From Clostridiales bacterium (lineage in GTDB: Bacteria > Bacillota > Clostridia > Oscillospirales > Oscillospiraceae), in NCBI GenBank assembly GCA_025757645.1, contig CP107216.1:991501-1055500 (forward strand): 64,000 bases of DNA, read 5' to 3'. Both the position numbers and the translations under genes were made by a program. This document shows positions 23,793-36,170 of this stretch, piece after piece (position 1 is the stretch's first letter; each line of letters begins with the position of its first letter). A model generated the notes under the pieces. The model was given only the letters and a program-made list of their open reading frames with translations, did no database searches and had not been told where the DNA came from.

Positions 23793-24782
23793 CTACCCCT
23801 CCGCGCGGATGAGCGTCGTTCCGGGGTAGTAGTGCGCGAGAATGTCGGCATAGCCGCTGCCGCGGATGGCCATGACGTTCGCGCCGTACTGGCTCATGCC
23901 GACGCCGTGGCCGCTGCCCGTGACGGTGAAGGTGAACATCCCGCCGCTGTAGGCAACGGAAAACGCTGCCGAGCGCAGGGAAAAGAGTGCACGCGCCTGC
24001 GCGCCCGTGAGCGTTTCGGAGCCGACGGGGATGCGCGCCACGCGGCCGCTGTCATCGAGCTCCGGCGTGCCGAACCATGTGCCCGGATCGTCGCCGAGCA
24101 CACAGCCCGGGTAGCTGTCGAGCACGGCCGCGCGCACGGCGTCGGCCGCGATCTCGGCCGTAGAGACGTAGTTCGGCACGTCCTGCGCCGTCTCGGGTGA
24201 GGACACGCTCACGAGATACGGCGCATCGCCGCTCCAGAGCGCGGCGCTGCTCTCGGTCGCCCCGGCGGACGAGGCGTGGAACACCGCGCGGATGAGCTGC
24301 CCGCCGTAGGTGAGGTACTGCCCGTCCGTGTCGGTCACGGCCTGGCGGATGCGCGCCATGTTGCGCGCATAGTCCGCGCCCCATTGTTCGCGCAGCGCGG
24401 CGTCGTCCTTGCGCGCGCAGCAGCAGGTGTACTGGTCGCAGACGCCGGCCTCCGGGTGGTTGGCTGCCCCGCCGCGCATGCGCTGGAGGATATACGTGCG
24501 CGCGGCGACCGCCTGCGCCCGCAGCGCCTCGGGCGCGAAGGATGCGGGCATCTCGGCGGCCACGACGCCGGGCAGCCAGTCGGCCATCGTCGTCTCGACG
24601 AGCTCGCCGCCGCTGAGCGCCGTGATGGCCGTCTCGCTGTCGGGCGCGACGGCGGCCGACGCAGTCACGGACGGGATGGGCTGCACCGCGGGCTCCGGCG
24701 CCGGGCCGAGCGTGACCACGAGCCACGGGATCACGAGCGAGAGCACCACGAGCAGCAGTGACAGCAGAAAAACTTTGCGCAC
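23793..24782 (-). CDS. spoIID: SpoIID-type spore cortex/engulfment hydrolase
   Basis: The 329-residue protein has an N-terminal membrane anchor (VFLLSLLLVVLSLVIPWLV) followed by the SpoIID/LytB domain: VVAAEMPASFAPEALRAQAVAARTY around residue 75-95 and the closing GSGHGVGMSQYGA near residue 300. SpoIID is a lytic transglycosylase that thins peptidoglycan during engulfment. The start is GTG at 24782, 8 bases after AAAGGAGG; no ATG fits. It stands alone, without spoIIM or spoIIP nearby. Confidence 0.88.
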   Translation of the reverse strand: MRKVFLLSLLLVVLSLVIPWLVVTLGPAPEPAVQPIPSVTASAAVAPDSETAITALSGGELVETTMADWLPGVVAAEMPASFAPEALRAQAVAARTYILQRMRGGAANHPEAGVCDQYTCCCARKDDAALREQWGADYARNMARIRQAVTDTDGQYLTYGGQLIRAVFHASSAGATESSAALWSGDAPYLVSVSSPETAQDVPNYVSTAEIAADAVRAAVLDSYPGCVLGDDPGTWFGTPELDDSGRVARIPVGSETLTGAQARALFSLRSAAFSVAYSGGMFTFTVTGSGHGVGMSQYGANVMAIRGSGYADILAHYYPGTTLIRAEG

Positions 24783-24823
24783 GTGCGCTGCCTCCTTTCT
24801 GCCCTGCGGAGGCGTTTTGCGCC

Positions 24824-24852
24824 TTGACGCAGGGGGCAAATCAGTATAAAAT
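24824..24852 (+). promoter_or_regulatory. Promoter of the 268-residue membrane protein gene
   Basis: TTGACG (24824-24829), 17-base spacer, TAAAAT (24847-24852). Confidence 0.55.
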
Positions 24853-24889
24853 AAGTCTATTCAATATGTATTGGGACAGGTAGTTTGTT

Positions 24890-25696
24890 ATGCGCAAAAA
24901 TGCTTGGGTAATCTGCTGCTGCACGGCTGTGCTGGCAGCGTTCGGGACCTTTTTCCGCTGGCTGCAGGATCAGGTCTGTTTTGAAGCCGAGACCGGCCTT
25001 GCCGTGCGCGGCAGCATCTGGCCGTACGCCGTCGCGCTGATGATCGTCATCGCAGCGGTCGTGCTGGCCGTGGTGTGCTTTCGGATGAAAAACCAGCCGC
25101 ATACGTATTTTCCGGATTCGCTTCCGGCTGCGCTTGCCGCGTCGCCGCGTGTGCGCGCCATCGGCGGCATCGTGCTCGGCGCATTGCTGGCAGTCGGCGG
25201 CCTGTGGCTGCTGCTTGGCAGCGGCACGCTCGCGTCGCCGGGGCTGCAGCGGGTCCTGGCCGTGCTGGCGATCGCGTCCGGCGCGGCGTTCGCGCGTCAG
25301 ATGCTCGCCCCCGGCGATGCCGAGACGGCGTCCGGCGCGGTCGTGTGCGCGTCCATGCCGATCGTGCTGCTCGCGTTCTGGCTGATCGTGAGCTACAAGG
25401 TTAATATCATCAACCCCACCGTCTCTGCCTACGCGGTCGAGATCCTGGCGCTGTGCGCCGCGCTCATCGCGTCTTATGAGTTTGCCGGCTTCGCCTACGG
25501 CCGCCCGAAGGCAATCAAGAGCATTTTCTGGAGCCAGTTCGCGGCCTTCCTGTGCATCACGGCGCTGCCGGATGACCGCGCCGGCGGGCAGCAGCTCATG
25601 CTGGCGGCCATCGCTGGCATTCTGCTGTTTCAGTCCTACCTGACCGCATCCAATATCCGCCCGGCCGTGTCCGGGCCGGTCGGCGGCGCGCAATAA
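24890..25696 (+). CDS. Multi-pass membrane protein of unknown function
   Basis: The 268-residue protein has about seven hydrophobic segments (roughly 7-22, 45-66, 98-117, 124-140, 155-175, 180-200, 240-255) and no recognised motif. A Cys cluster VICCCTAV lies in the first helix. The ribosome site is weak (GGGACAGG about 10 bases before the ATG). A promoter and a terminator frame it as a single gene. Its function is unknown. Confidence 0.65.
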   Translation: MRKNAWVICCCTAVLAAFGTFFRWLQDQVCFEAETGLAVRGSIWPYAVALMIVIAAVVLAVVCFRMKNQPHTYFPDSLPAALAASPRVRAIGGIVLGALLAVGGLWLLLGSGTLASPGLQRVLAVLAIASGAAFARQMLAPGDAETASGAVVCASMPIVLLAFWLIVSYKVNIINPTVSAYAVEILALCAALIASYEFAGFAYGRPKAIKSIFWSQFAAFLCITALPDDRAGGQQLMLAAIAGILLFQSYLTASNIRPAVSGPVGGAQ

Positions 25697-25706
25697 GCTG
25701 TGAAAA

Positions 25707-25735
25707 GCCCGCATGGCGCTGCCATGCGGGCCTTT
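25707..25735 (+). terminator. Terminator after the 268-residue membrane protein gene
   Basis: A perfect 11-bp stem GCCCGCATGGC/GCCATGCGGGC with GCT loop, then CTTTCC. The T tract is short. Confidence 0.65.
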
Positions 25736-25774
25736 CCATATAGAGACCGGCATCGCCGGAGAGGAGAAACGTCT

Positions 25775-26527
25775 ATGAACAACATCCTGGCCCAGCTCAA
25801 CAGCGTACCCATGTACGCGATCTGCGGCGGCATCATCGCGTTCGTTGCGGTGGTGTGCGTCATTTTCCTCGTGCGCTCTTACCGCGCGGGTCTTGCCATC
25901 GGCATCGACCCCGCGCGCATGAAGCGCGCCATCACGTCGAGCGCCACGTTCTCTGTCTTGCCGAGCGTGGGCATCCTGCTCGGCGTCATCGCCCTGTCCG
26001 GCAGCCTCGGCACGCCGTGGCCGTGGCTGCGCCTGTCCGTCATCGGCGCGCTGCATTATGAGACGCAGGTCGCGCAGGCTGCGGCCGAGCAGGTCGGCAT
26101 GCACGCCCTGTCCGCCGCCGAGATGACGCCGCAGGGCTTCACGACGATCGCCCTGCTCATGAGCGTGTGCATCATGTGGGGCATGATCCTGTCGATCTTT
26201 TTCAACAAGCGCTACCTCAAGCGCCTCGGCAACGACGGGGCCAAGTCCGCCTCCGGCGTCGGCTTCGGCGACAGCGCCATGACGGCCATGTTCATCGGCC
26301 TCGTGTGCGCGTACATCGGCAGCTACATCGGCGCGTTCGTGTCCGGCGAGGGACTGTTCACCTGCACTGGCGACTGGACGCCGCTGATCGTCGTGGCCGT
26401 GTCGGCTGCGGTGATGGCGCTGTTTGTGTACCTGTCGGAGAAAAAGAACATGGCCTGGCTGGAGAGCTTCTCTATCGCCGGCAGTATGCTCATCGGCATG
26501 GCGGCGGCCGTGCTCGTGCGGCTGTGA
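25775..26527 (+). CDS. DUF5058-family membrane protein
   Basis: The 250-residue protein has about six membrane segments and the residues SVLPSVGILLGVIALSGSLGTPWPWLRLS typical of DUF5058 proteins. It is followed 12 bases later by a second membrane protein and an M20 peptidase, so the pair is probably a transporter for a peptide or amidated compound hydrolysed by the peptidase. GAGGAG lies 9 bases before the ATG at 25775. Confidence 0.7.
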   Translation: MNNILAQLNSVPMYAICGGIIAFVAVVCVIFLVRSYRAGLAIGIDPARMKRAITSSATFSVLPSVGILLGVIALSGSLGTPWPWLRLSVIGALHYETQVAQAAAEQVGMHALSAAEMTPQGFTTIALLMSVCIMWGMILSIFFNKRYLKRLGNDGAKSASGVGFGDSAMTAMFIGLVCAYIGSYIGAFVSGEGLFTCTGDWTPLIVVAVSAAVMALFVYLSEKKNMAWLESFSIAGSMLIGMAAAVLVRL

Positions 26528-26539
26528 GGAGGGAACATC

Positions 26540-27235
26540 ATGAACGAAACCGAACGCAAAGCATATCTCGAACAGTTCAACCGCCGGACGCACGTCCTCG
26601 GCCGCATCGTGAGCGCGATCACGCTCGTGCTGCTCGTCGGCGCGCCGTTTCTCATCGGCACGTTCCTCGGCGCCATGCCCGACATGGGCGCCGTCGCCAA
26701 GGGCTTTTTGTCCGTCGGCCTCGTGTGGACGGTCAGCAGCGTGGCGGAGTTTCTCATCTACACGCCCATGCTCGGCGCCGGCGGCGGCTACCTCGCCTTC
26801 ATCACCGGCAACCTCATCAATATGAAGATCCCGTGTGCCGTCAACGCACGCGATATCGTCGGCACGAAGACCGGCACGGCCGAAAACGAGATCATCTCGA
26901 CGCTCTCGATCGCAACATCCTCGCTCGTGACCATCGTCGTGCTCGCGCTCGGCGTGGCGCTGCTCGTGCCGCTGCAGCCCGTGCTGCAGAGCCCCGTGCT
27001 CCAGCCGGCGTTTGCCAACGTCGTCCCGGCGCTCTTCGGCGCGATGGCGTATCAGTACTTCCGCAAGAACGTGCAGGTCGCCGTCGCTCCGCTGGTCGTG
27101 ATGAGCCTGCTGTTCATGCTCGTCCCGTCGCTGACGAGTTCCACGAGCTTTATGATCATTCCGAGCGGCGCATTGGCCATCGGCATTGCCTACAGCATGT
27201 ACCGCAAGCAGAAAAAGGAGGCAGATGTCAAATGA
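26540..27235 (+). CDS. Membrane partner of the DUF5058 protein
   Basis: The 231-residue protein has six or seven membrane segments and a central loop with GAGGGYLAFITGNLINMKIPCAVNA. It shares the GGTG-type small-residue helix style of its neighbour. GGAGGG precedes the start, and its end overlaps the M20 gene start by 4 bases (ATGA), so all three genes are translationally linked. No function is known to me. Confidence 0.68.
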   Translation: MNETERKAYLEQFNRRTHVLGRIVSAITLVLLVGAPFLIGTFLGAMPDMGAVAKGFLSVGLVWTVSSVAEFLIYTPMLGAGGGYLAFITGNLINMKIPCAVNARDIVGTKTGTAENEIISTLSIATSSLVTIVVLALGVALLVPLQPVLQSPVLQPAFANVVPALFGAMAYQYFRKNVQVAVAPLVVMSLLFMLVPSLTSSTSFMIIPSGALAIGIAYSMYRKQKKEADVK

Positions 27236-28665
27236 AATTCCGTCCCGGTTATCTCGCGCTCGCGCCGCTGGCCCCGTTGGGGGCGGCCGTGGCGCACGCT
27301 GCGCTCACACCGCGCAAAACGTCCGCTTATCAGCCGCAGCCGGATCCCGACCGCGCCATGGCCTACGCCGAGAAGCTCTCGGCCATGATCCGGTGCGACA
27401 CCACATCCTACGCCAACGTCCGCGAGCCGGAAAAGTTCGAGCGCTTCCACGCGCTGCTCGCCGGGCTCTTCCCGCTCGTGCATGAAAAGCTGGAGCGCAC
27501 GGACATTGACGGCAACCTGCTCTATTACTGGCCGGGCCGTGCGCACGACCGTCCGATCGTGCTCATGAGCCATCAGGACGTCGTGCCCGCCGAGGGCACG
27601 TGGGAGCACGCGCCGTTTTCCGGCGACATTGCCGACGGCAAGGTCTGGGGCCGCGGCGCGTCGGACACCAAGTGCTCGGTCATGGCGTTTTTCCAGGCGG
27701 TCGAGGAACTGCTCGCCGCCGGATACGAGCCGGCCAACGATGTCTACATCGCCTCGTCGTGCACAGAAGAGTGGGCGGGCGACGGCGCGCCGAAGCTCGT
27801 TGCCGAGCTCAAGCGCCGCGGCGTGCGGCCGTTTCTTGTCTGCGACGAGGGCGGCGGCATCATCACCGAGCCGATCGGCGGCATCCCCGGCAACTTCGCC
27901 ATGGTCGGTGTGTTTGAAAAGGGCAAGGCGGACGTGAAATTCACCGCCCGCAGCACCGGCGGCCACGCCAGCGCCCCGACGGCGAACACCCCCATTGCGC
28001 GCCTGTCCGCGTTCGTGACGGATGTGGAAAAGCACGCGCCGTTCCGCAAGAAGTTCCTGCCCGAGGTCACGGCCATGTTCACGCGCCTGGCGCCGTATGC
28101 GCCGTTTGGCCTGCGGCTCGTAATGGGCAATCTCTGGCTGTTTGCCCCGCTGATGAAGGTCGTGCTGCCGCGCGTGTCGGCGCAGGCGGGCGCGATGCTG
28201 CGCACGACGATCGCGTTCACGATGCAGTCCGGTTCGGATGCGTACAACGTTCTGCCGCAGGAGGCGACGCTGGGCGCGAACATGCGCTTCATCCCGCATC
28301 AGGGCGAGCAGGAGAGTCTGGCCATCATCCGCCGGCTCGCCGAGAAGCACGGCCTGGAGATGGAGGTCGTGCACACGAACGACTACTCCGAGCCCGTGGA
28401 CATCCACGGTGAGGCGTTCTGTCAGGTGGAGCGGGTCATCGGCGAGACGTTCCCCGGCCTGCCCGTCAGCCCCTATGTCATGACCGGCGCGACGGACGCG
28501 CACTTCTATCAGGAGATCTGCGACAGCTGCGTGCGCTTCGCCCCCGTGATCTATGGCCCGGAGCAGATGAAGGGCATGCACGGCATCAACGAGAACATCG
28601 AATATAGCTGCCTGCCCGGCGCGGTCGATTTCTACAAGAATCTCATCCGCGCGCAGGAACAATAA
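27232..28665 (+). CDS. M20-family zinc metallopeptidase
   Basis: The 477-residue protein is an M20 dipeptidase/carboxypeptidase: LMSHQDVVPAEGTWEHAPF (first metal His, then Asp), GRGASDTK (bridging Asp), TEEWAGDG (catalytic Glu and metal Glu) and the dimerisation domain from about residue 225. The N-terminal 25 residues (YLALAPLAPLGAAVAHAAL) are hydrophobic, so it may be membrane anchored, unusual for the family. GGAGG lies 11 bases before the ATG. Its coupling to two membrane proteins suggests hydrolysis of the substrate that they move. Confidence 0.88.
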   Translation: MKFRPGYLALAPLAPLGAAVAHAALTPRKTSAYQPQPDPDRAMAYAEKLSAMIRCDTTSYANVREPEKFERFHALLAGLFPLVHEKLERTDIDGNLLYYWPGRAHDRPIVLMSHQDVVPAEGTWEHAPFSGDIADGKVWGRGASDTKCSVMAFFQAVEELLAAGYEPANDVYIASSCTEEWAGDGAPKLVAELKRRGVRPFLVCDEGGGIITEPIGGIPGNFAMVGVFEKGKADVKFTARSTGGHASAPTANTPIARLSAFVTDVEKHAPFRKKFLPEVTAMFTRLAPYAPFGLRLVMGNLWLFAPLMKVVLPRVSAQAGAMLRTTIAFTMQSGSDAYNVLPQEATLGANMRFIPHQGEQESLAIIRRLAEKHGLEMEVVHTNDYSEPVDIHGEAFCQVERVIGETFPGLPVSPYVMTGATDAHFYQEICDSCVRFAPVIYGPEQMKGMHGINENIEYSCLPGAVDFYKNLIRAQEQ

Positions 28666-28675
28666 AAAAACAACG

Positions 28676-28703
28676 GCGCGCCCCGGCTGAGGCCGGGGCG
28701 CGC
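28676..28703. terminator. GC hairpin next to the M20/DAK2 convergent ends (1)
   Basis: A perfect 12-bp stem GCGCGCCCCGGC/GCCGGGGCGCGC. The minus strand then reads CGTTG-T7, so it terminates the DAK2 gene. Confidence 0.8.
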
Positions 28704-28728
28704 TGCCGCAGAAAAGCGGAAACACGGC

Positions 28729-28762
28729 AAAGCGCCCGGACATTTCGTCCGGGCGCTTTGCT
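28729..28762. terminator. GC hairpin next to the M20/DAK2 convergent ends (2)
   Basis: AAAGCGCCCGGAC and GTCCGGGCGCTTT form a perfect 13-bp stem with a five-base loop. Confidence 0.75.
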
Positions 28763-28779
28763 GTATGATGGTGCACGTT

Positions 28780-30444
28780 TTATTCAAACGAGATCATGTA
28801 GTAATACACCGGCTGGCCGCCGTTGACGACGTTCACGTCCGCCATCGGCAGGCGCTCGCCGAGCAGGTCGGCCGCGTGCTGGGCAGCGTCGCCCTGCACG
28901 TCCTCGCCGTAGTAGATGGAGACGATCTCGGGGTCGAGATCGTTGGCGGCGTCCGCAATCTTGGTCAGCACCTTGTCGAGGTCGGCGTTGCTGCCGAGCA
29001 GCGCACCGTCCATCAGCGCCAGATACTCGCCCTTGCGGATGTTGTGGCCGTCAAAGTCGGAGTCGCGCGCGGCGTAGGTGATCTGCGCGGTGTGCACGCT
29101 CTCGATCGCGGCGCTCATCTCCGCCTCAATGACGTCCTCGGCGCTCGCCGGGTCGAACGAGAGCATCGCGGTGATGCCCTGCGGCACGGTCTTGGTCGGG
29201 ATGACGATGACCTTCTTGTCCGACAGCGGGATGCACTGCTGGGCGGCCATGATGATGTTCTTGTTGTTCGGCAGCACGAACACGACCTCCGCCGGGGTCT
29301 TGTTGACCTCGGTGAGGATGTCCTCTGTGGAGGGGTTCATGGTCTGGCCGCCGGTGACGACGCGGTCCACACCCAGCTCGCGGAAGAGATTCGCCATGCC
29401 CTCGCCGGCAGACACGGCTACGACGCCGAACTGCTTTTCGGGCTTGGCCACTTCGGGCTCGGCCTCCGCCTTAGCGGCAGCTTCGGCCTCGGTCTCCTTG
29501 CCGGAGAGCGCAGTGTGCTGGTTGCGCATGTTTTCGATCTTCACGGTCTGGAGCGGGCCGTAGGTCAGCGCCTCGGTCAGCACCTCGCCGGGCACGTTCG
29601 TGTGCACGTGCACCTTGATGATCTCGTCGTCGTCGACCACGACGACGCAGTCGCCGAGATTCTTCAGGAACGAGCGCAGGAGCTCCGGGCTCTTGCTGTT
29701 CTCGCGCGCGACGATAAACTCCGTGCAGTAGCCGAACGTGATCTCGCCGGTGTCGAACTCGGAGAAGTCCGCGCCCTCTTTCGGCGCCTGCGCGGCAGCC
29801 GGAGCGGCGGAGGTCACGGGGGCGGCGGTGCGGCCCTGCAGATAGCCGAGCATGGCGTCCATGACGAGCACGAAGCCCTCGCCGCCGGCATCGACCACGC
29901 CTGCGCGGCGCAGCACGGGGTTGATGTTCTGCGTGTCGGCCAGCGCCTCGCGCGCGGCGGCGAGCAGCGCATCGAGCATGCCCTCAAAGTCCGTGCTGTC
30001 CTTGGCGAAGGCCACGGCGGCCTGCGCGCCCAGACGGCTGACGGTGAGGATCGTGCCCTCGGCCGGCTTCATGACGGCCTTGTAGGCGGCGTCCACGCCG
30101 GCGGAGACGGCGGCGGCAAATTCCGCCGCGCTCGCAGTCTCGCGGCCCTTGAGGGACTTGGCAATCCCGCGGAACAGCAGCGACAAAATGACGCCGGAGT
30201 TGCCGCGCGCACCGCGCAGCAGCGCGCTCGCGGCGCAGTCGGCCACGGCGCCGACGGTGTCGGTCTGCTTGCGGCCGAGCTCGATGGCGGCCGAGTTCAT
30301 CGTCAGGCTCATGTTCGTGCCGGTATCGCCGTCCGGAACAGGGAAGACGTTGAGCTCGTTGATCTTCTGTTTGTTTTCTTCTAGTGCCGCGTTTGCGCAC
30401 AGGAGCATTTCCCGAAGCGCTGCGGCATCAATGATTTCTCTCAA
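28780..30444 (-). CDS. DAK2-domain protein (FakA/YloV-type fatty acid kinase)
   Basis: The 554-residue protein has the N-terminal DAK2 ATP-binding domain (NVFPVPDGDTGTNMSLT near residues 32-48, ALLRGARGNSGVILS) and the C-terminal DegV-like half with CTEFIV and VVDDDEIIKVHVHTN, the plan of YloV/FakA. FakA phosphorylates fatty acids held by FakB (DegV) proteins. A low-complexity Ala/Glu linker (about residues 315-335) joins the halves. The start is TTG at 30444, 7 bases after GGAGGTG. It follows the Gls24 gene, as in most Firmicutes. Confidence 0.88.
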   Translation of the reverse strand: MREIIDAAALREMLLCANAALEENKQKINELNVFPVPDGDTGTNMSLTMNSAAIELGRKQTDTVGAVADCAASALLRGARGNSGVILSLLFRGIAKSLKGRETASAAEFAAAVSAGVDAAYKAVMKPAEGTILTVSRLGAQAAVAFAKDSTDFEGMLDALLAAAREALADTQNINPVLRRAGVVDAGGEGFVLVMDAMLGYLQGRTAAPVTSAAPAAAQAPKEGADFSEFDTGEITFGYCTEFIVARENSKSPELLRSFLKNLGDCVVVVDDDEIIKVHVHTNVPGEVLTEALTYGPLQTVKIENMRNQHTALSGKETEAEAAAKAEAEPEVAKPEKQFGVVAVSAGEGMANLFRELGVDRVVTGGQTMNPSTEDILTEVNKTPAEVVFVLPNNKNIIMAAQQCIPLSDKKVIVIPTKTVPQGITAMLSFDPASAEDVIEAEMSAAIESVHTAQITYAARDSDFDGHNIRKGEYLALMDGALLGSNADLDKVLTKIADAANDLDPEIVSIYYGEDVQGDAAQHAADLLGERLPMADVNVVNGGQPVYYYMISFE

Positions 30445-30525
30445 ATCTGTACACCTCCGACAGGGGGAATGAAAATGGCCCGGAAGCGCGGCTCCCGGGT
30501 GGGAAGCAGTGCGAAATGTCCCCGC

Positions 30526-30879
30526 TTAATCGAGGAACATGGTGTCCACGTACACGTCCACGCGCGCCACGGGGACGCCAGTTGCCTGGTTGACCTTGTA
30601 GCTGACCTCGTTGATGATGCTGTGGGCAAGCGCGGAAATGTTCACGCCGTGATCGACCGCGATGTGCAGCTCGAGCGAGATGCTGCCGTCATCGGCGAAC
30701 GTGGCGTTGACGCCCTTGGACATGGATTCGCGGCGCAGGAGCTGGAACGGTCCGCTGTCTTTGCTGCGGCCGACCATACCCTTCACGCCGAAGCAACTGG
30801 TCGCGGCGTCGCCTGCAAGGTTGGTGAATACTTCATTGGTGATGCTGATGGTGCCATTCGATTGTTCGATTTTGACCAT
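30526..30879 (-). CDS. Asp23/Gls24-family protein (YloU-like)
   Basis: The 117-residue protein fits YloU/Asp23: ITNEVFTNLAGDAATSCFGVKGMVG, then HIAVDHGVNISALAHSIINEV and ending VDVYVDTMF. The family is tied to cell envelope stress and sits beside yloV/fakA. AAAGGGG precedes the start. It is the first gene of a two-gene operon with the DAK2 gene. Confidence 0.9.
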   Translation of the reverse strand: MVKIEQSNGTISITNEVFTNLAGDAATSCFGVKGMVGRSKDSGPFQLLRRESMSKGVNATFADDGSISLELHIAVDHGVNISALAHSIINEVSYKVNQATGVPVARVDVYVDTMFLD

Positions 30880-30911
30880 GTAGACAGCCCCTTTCTTAAC
30901 AGCAGTGATAT

Positions 30912-30940
30912 ATTATATAACAATAGGTGAGAAATCACAA
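30912..30940 (-). promoter_or_regulatory. Promoter of the Gls24-DAK2 operon
   Basis: TTGTGA (30940-30935), 17-base spacer, TATAAT (30917-30912) on the minus strand. Confidence 0.7.
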
Positions 30941-31059
30941 GCGAAAAATTAGCGAAAAAACTGGACATTTTCCGTGAAAACGCCGGTTTTCACCCGGAAA
31001 CTTGCACGTTTTCAATAGTTGCGTTTCGAAAATTGAAACAAGAATCAAAAAAACTATTA

Positions 31060-31088
31060 TTTACGTTTTTTTGAAACTGTGTTATCCT
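31060..31088 (+). promoter_or_regulatory. nifJ promoter
   Basis: TTTACG (31060-31065), 17-base spacer, TATCCT (31083-31088), with a leader of about 70 bases before the ATG at 31165. Confidence 0.5.
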
Positions 31089-31164
31089 ATTGACGTGAAT
31101 GGGCGGATAGGTGCCCATTGCACGAATATAGGATAACATATAAGAGAAATAGGAGATGAAGTTT

Positions 31165-34701
<3,537 letters not shown>

Positions 34702-34718
34702 GTTTTACCTACCACGCA

Positions 34719-34747
34719 GGCGGGGCTGATTTCAGCCCCGCCTTTTT
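34719..34747 (+). terminator. nifJ terminator
   Basis: GGCGGGGCTGA and CAGCCCCGCC form the stem, followed by five T. A second perfect inverted repeat (CCTTTTTGCGCT/AGCGCAAAAAGG, 34741-34768) overlaps its tail. Confidence 0.9.
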
Positions 34748-34811
34748 GCGCTGAAAAGCGCAAAAAGGCACCACCGCAAGCCTTCTCCAACGCCCTGCCC
34801 GCCGGAACGTG

Positions 34812-34840
34812 TTGAAAACCGGCGGGGCATGGCGTATACT
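34812..34840 (+). promoter_or_regulatory. Promoter of the MscS gene
   Basis: TTGAAA (34812-34817), 17-base spacer, TATACT (34835-34840). Confidence 0.7.
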
Positions 34841-34876
34841 AGATAACAAATCCCGCACGAAAGGGGAGACCGCCAT

Positions 34877-35755
34877 TTGAATACGGACACCTATCAGAAC
34901 GCGCTCGAATCCACGAAAGACAGCATCGAGGACGTGAACAGCGCCATCGGCTTCAGCCTCGGCAATCTCACGCTCGAAAAGCTCATCACCTCCGCCATCA
35001 CGCTCGTGATCTGCGTGCTCGTCATCTGGCTCGTCATGCGCGTCGCGCGGCGCATCTCGGCGCACTCGCGGCTGTCGGAGAGCCTGAGCAGGTTCATCCT
35101 CAAGGTGCTCAAGATCGCGCTGGAGTTCATGGCCATCCTCATCGTGGCCGACAGTCTTGGCTTTAACGTTACGGCGCTGCTGGCCGTGTTCAGCCTGCTC
35201 GGCCTGGCTTTGTCGCTCTCGGTGCAAAACTGTCTGTCAAACGCCATGAGCGGCATCACCATCCTGCTCACGCGGCCGTTCGAGGACGACGATTTCGTCG
35301 AGGCCGGCGACGTGAGCGGCACCGTCAAGGACATCGGTCTGATCTATACGCAGCTGTGCACGCTGGATAACAAGGACATTTACGTGCCGAACAGCGACCT
35401 CTCCGCGTCCAAGATCGTCAACTACAGCCGCGAGCCGCAGCGGCGCGTGGATCTGACCTTCGGCGCGGACTATACCTGCCGCCCGGAGCAGGTAAAGGCG
35501 GCGCTGCACAACGCCGTGTCGCTCGTGTCCGGCATCCTGCCGGAGCCGGCGCCGTTCGTGCGCGTGTCGGGCTACGGGGAGAGCAATATTGAGTATACGG
35601 TGCGCGTCTGGTGCAAAACGGCCGATTACTGGACCGTGTATTATGACCTCATGGAGGCCGTCGGAGCGGCATTTGACGCGCACGGCGTGTCCATGTCCTA
35701 CCCGCAGATGAACGTGCACGTGCTCGATACGCCGGAAAGTACAAAAAGGGATTGA
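34877..35755 (+). CDS. MscS-family small-conductance mechanosensitive channel
   Basis: The 292-residue protein has the MscS plan: two N-terminal helices, the pore-lining TM3 (ALLAVFSLLGLALSLSVQNCLSNAMSG, about residues 95-121) and the beta domain with PFEDDDFVEAG, then the alpha/beta cytosolic vestibule. It opens under osmotic downshock. The start is TTG at 34877 after AAGGGGAG; no ATG fits. Its stop overlaps the -35 box of the rpsF promoter. Confidence 0.9.
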   Translation: MNTDTYQNALESTKDSIEDVNSAIGFSLGNLTLEKLITSAITLVICVLVIWLVMRVARRISAHSRLSESLSRFILKVLKIALEFMAILIVADSLGFNVTALLAVFSLLGLALSLSVQNCLSNAMSGITILLTRPFEDDDFVEAGDVSGTVKDIGLIYTQLCTLDNKDIYVPNSDLSASKIVNYSREPQRRVDLTFGADYTCRPEQVKAALHNAVSLVSGILPEPAPFVRVSGYGESNIEYTVRVWCKTADYWTVYYDLMEAVGAAFDAHGVSMSYPQMNVHVLDTPESTKRD

Positions 35756-35861
35756 CTTTCTCGCTTTTTCAGGTATAATAATATGGCCTGCGTGTTGACG
35801 TGGGTGATCCTTGCTCTCATTTGAGATGAGGGCCACTAGACCAGAAGGAGGTGCAACTGAA
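35752..35861 (+). promoter_or_regulatory. rpsF promoter and possible S6:S18 autoregulatory leader
   Basis: TTGACT (35752-35757), 16-base spacer, TATAAT (35774-35779). The leader can close with TGGCC (35784-35788) pairing to GGCCA (35831-35835) around an inner CTCAT/ATGAG hairpin. Many bacteria repress this operon through an S6:S18-binding leader; assignment here is inference. Confidence 0.5.
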
Positions 35862-36158
35862 ATGGCAAAAACCACCGAAAAGTACGAACTGATGTATATC
35901 ATCAACCCCAATCTGTCGGAGGAAGAGACTGCAGCAGTCGTCGAGAAGTTCAAGGCGCTTGTCGAGCAGAACGGCACGCTGGAGGAAATGGAGGAGATGG
36001 GTAAGCGCAAGCTCGCTTACGAGATCAACTACATTTCTGAGGGCTACTACGTGCTCGTCAAGTTCACCAGCGGCCCGGATTTCCCGGCCGAGCTGGATCG
36101 TGTGCTGGGCATCACGGACGGTATTCTCCGCTCCCTGATCACCCGTCGCCCGGAATAA
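35862..36158 (+). CDS. rpsF: 30S ribosomal protein S6
   Basis: The 98-residue protein matches bS6: YELMYIINPNLSEEE at the start, KRKLAYEINYISEGYYVLVKF in the middle and the RVLGITDGILRSLITR helix. It pairs with S18 on the 30S platform. AGAAGGAGGTG precedes the ATG. The order rpsF-ssb-rpsR is the standard Firmicutes arrangement. Confidence 0.96.
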   Translation: MAKTTEKYELMYIINPNLSEEETAAVVEKFKALVEQNGTLEEMEEMGKRKLAYEINYISEGYYVLVKFTSGPDFPAELDRVLGITDGILRSLITRRPE

Positions 36159-36170
36159 GGAGGCACGGCA

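Noticed and set aside
26167..28665. A start of the M20 peptidase far upstream at 26167
   Set aside because: The extra 355 codons are a His/Arg-rich shadow of two membrane protein genes; the ATG at 27232 has a ribosome site and family length.
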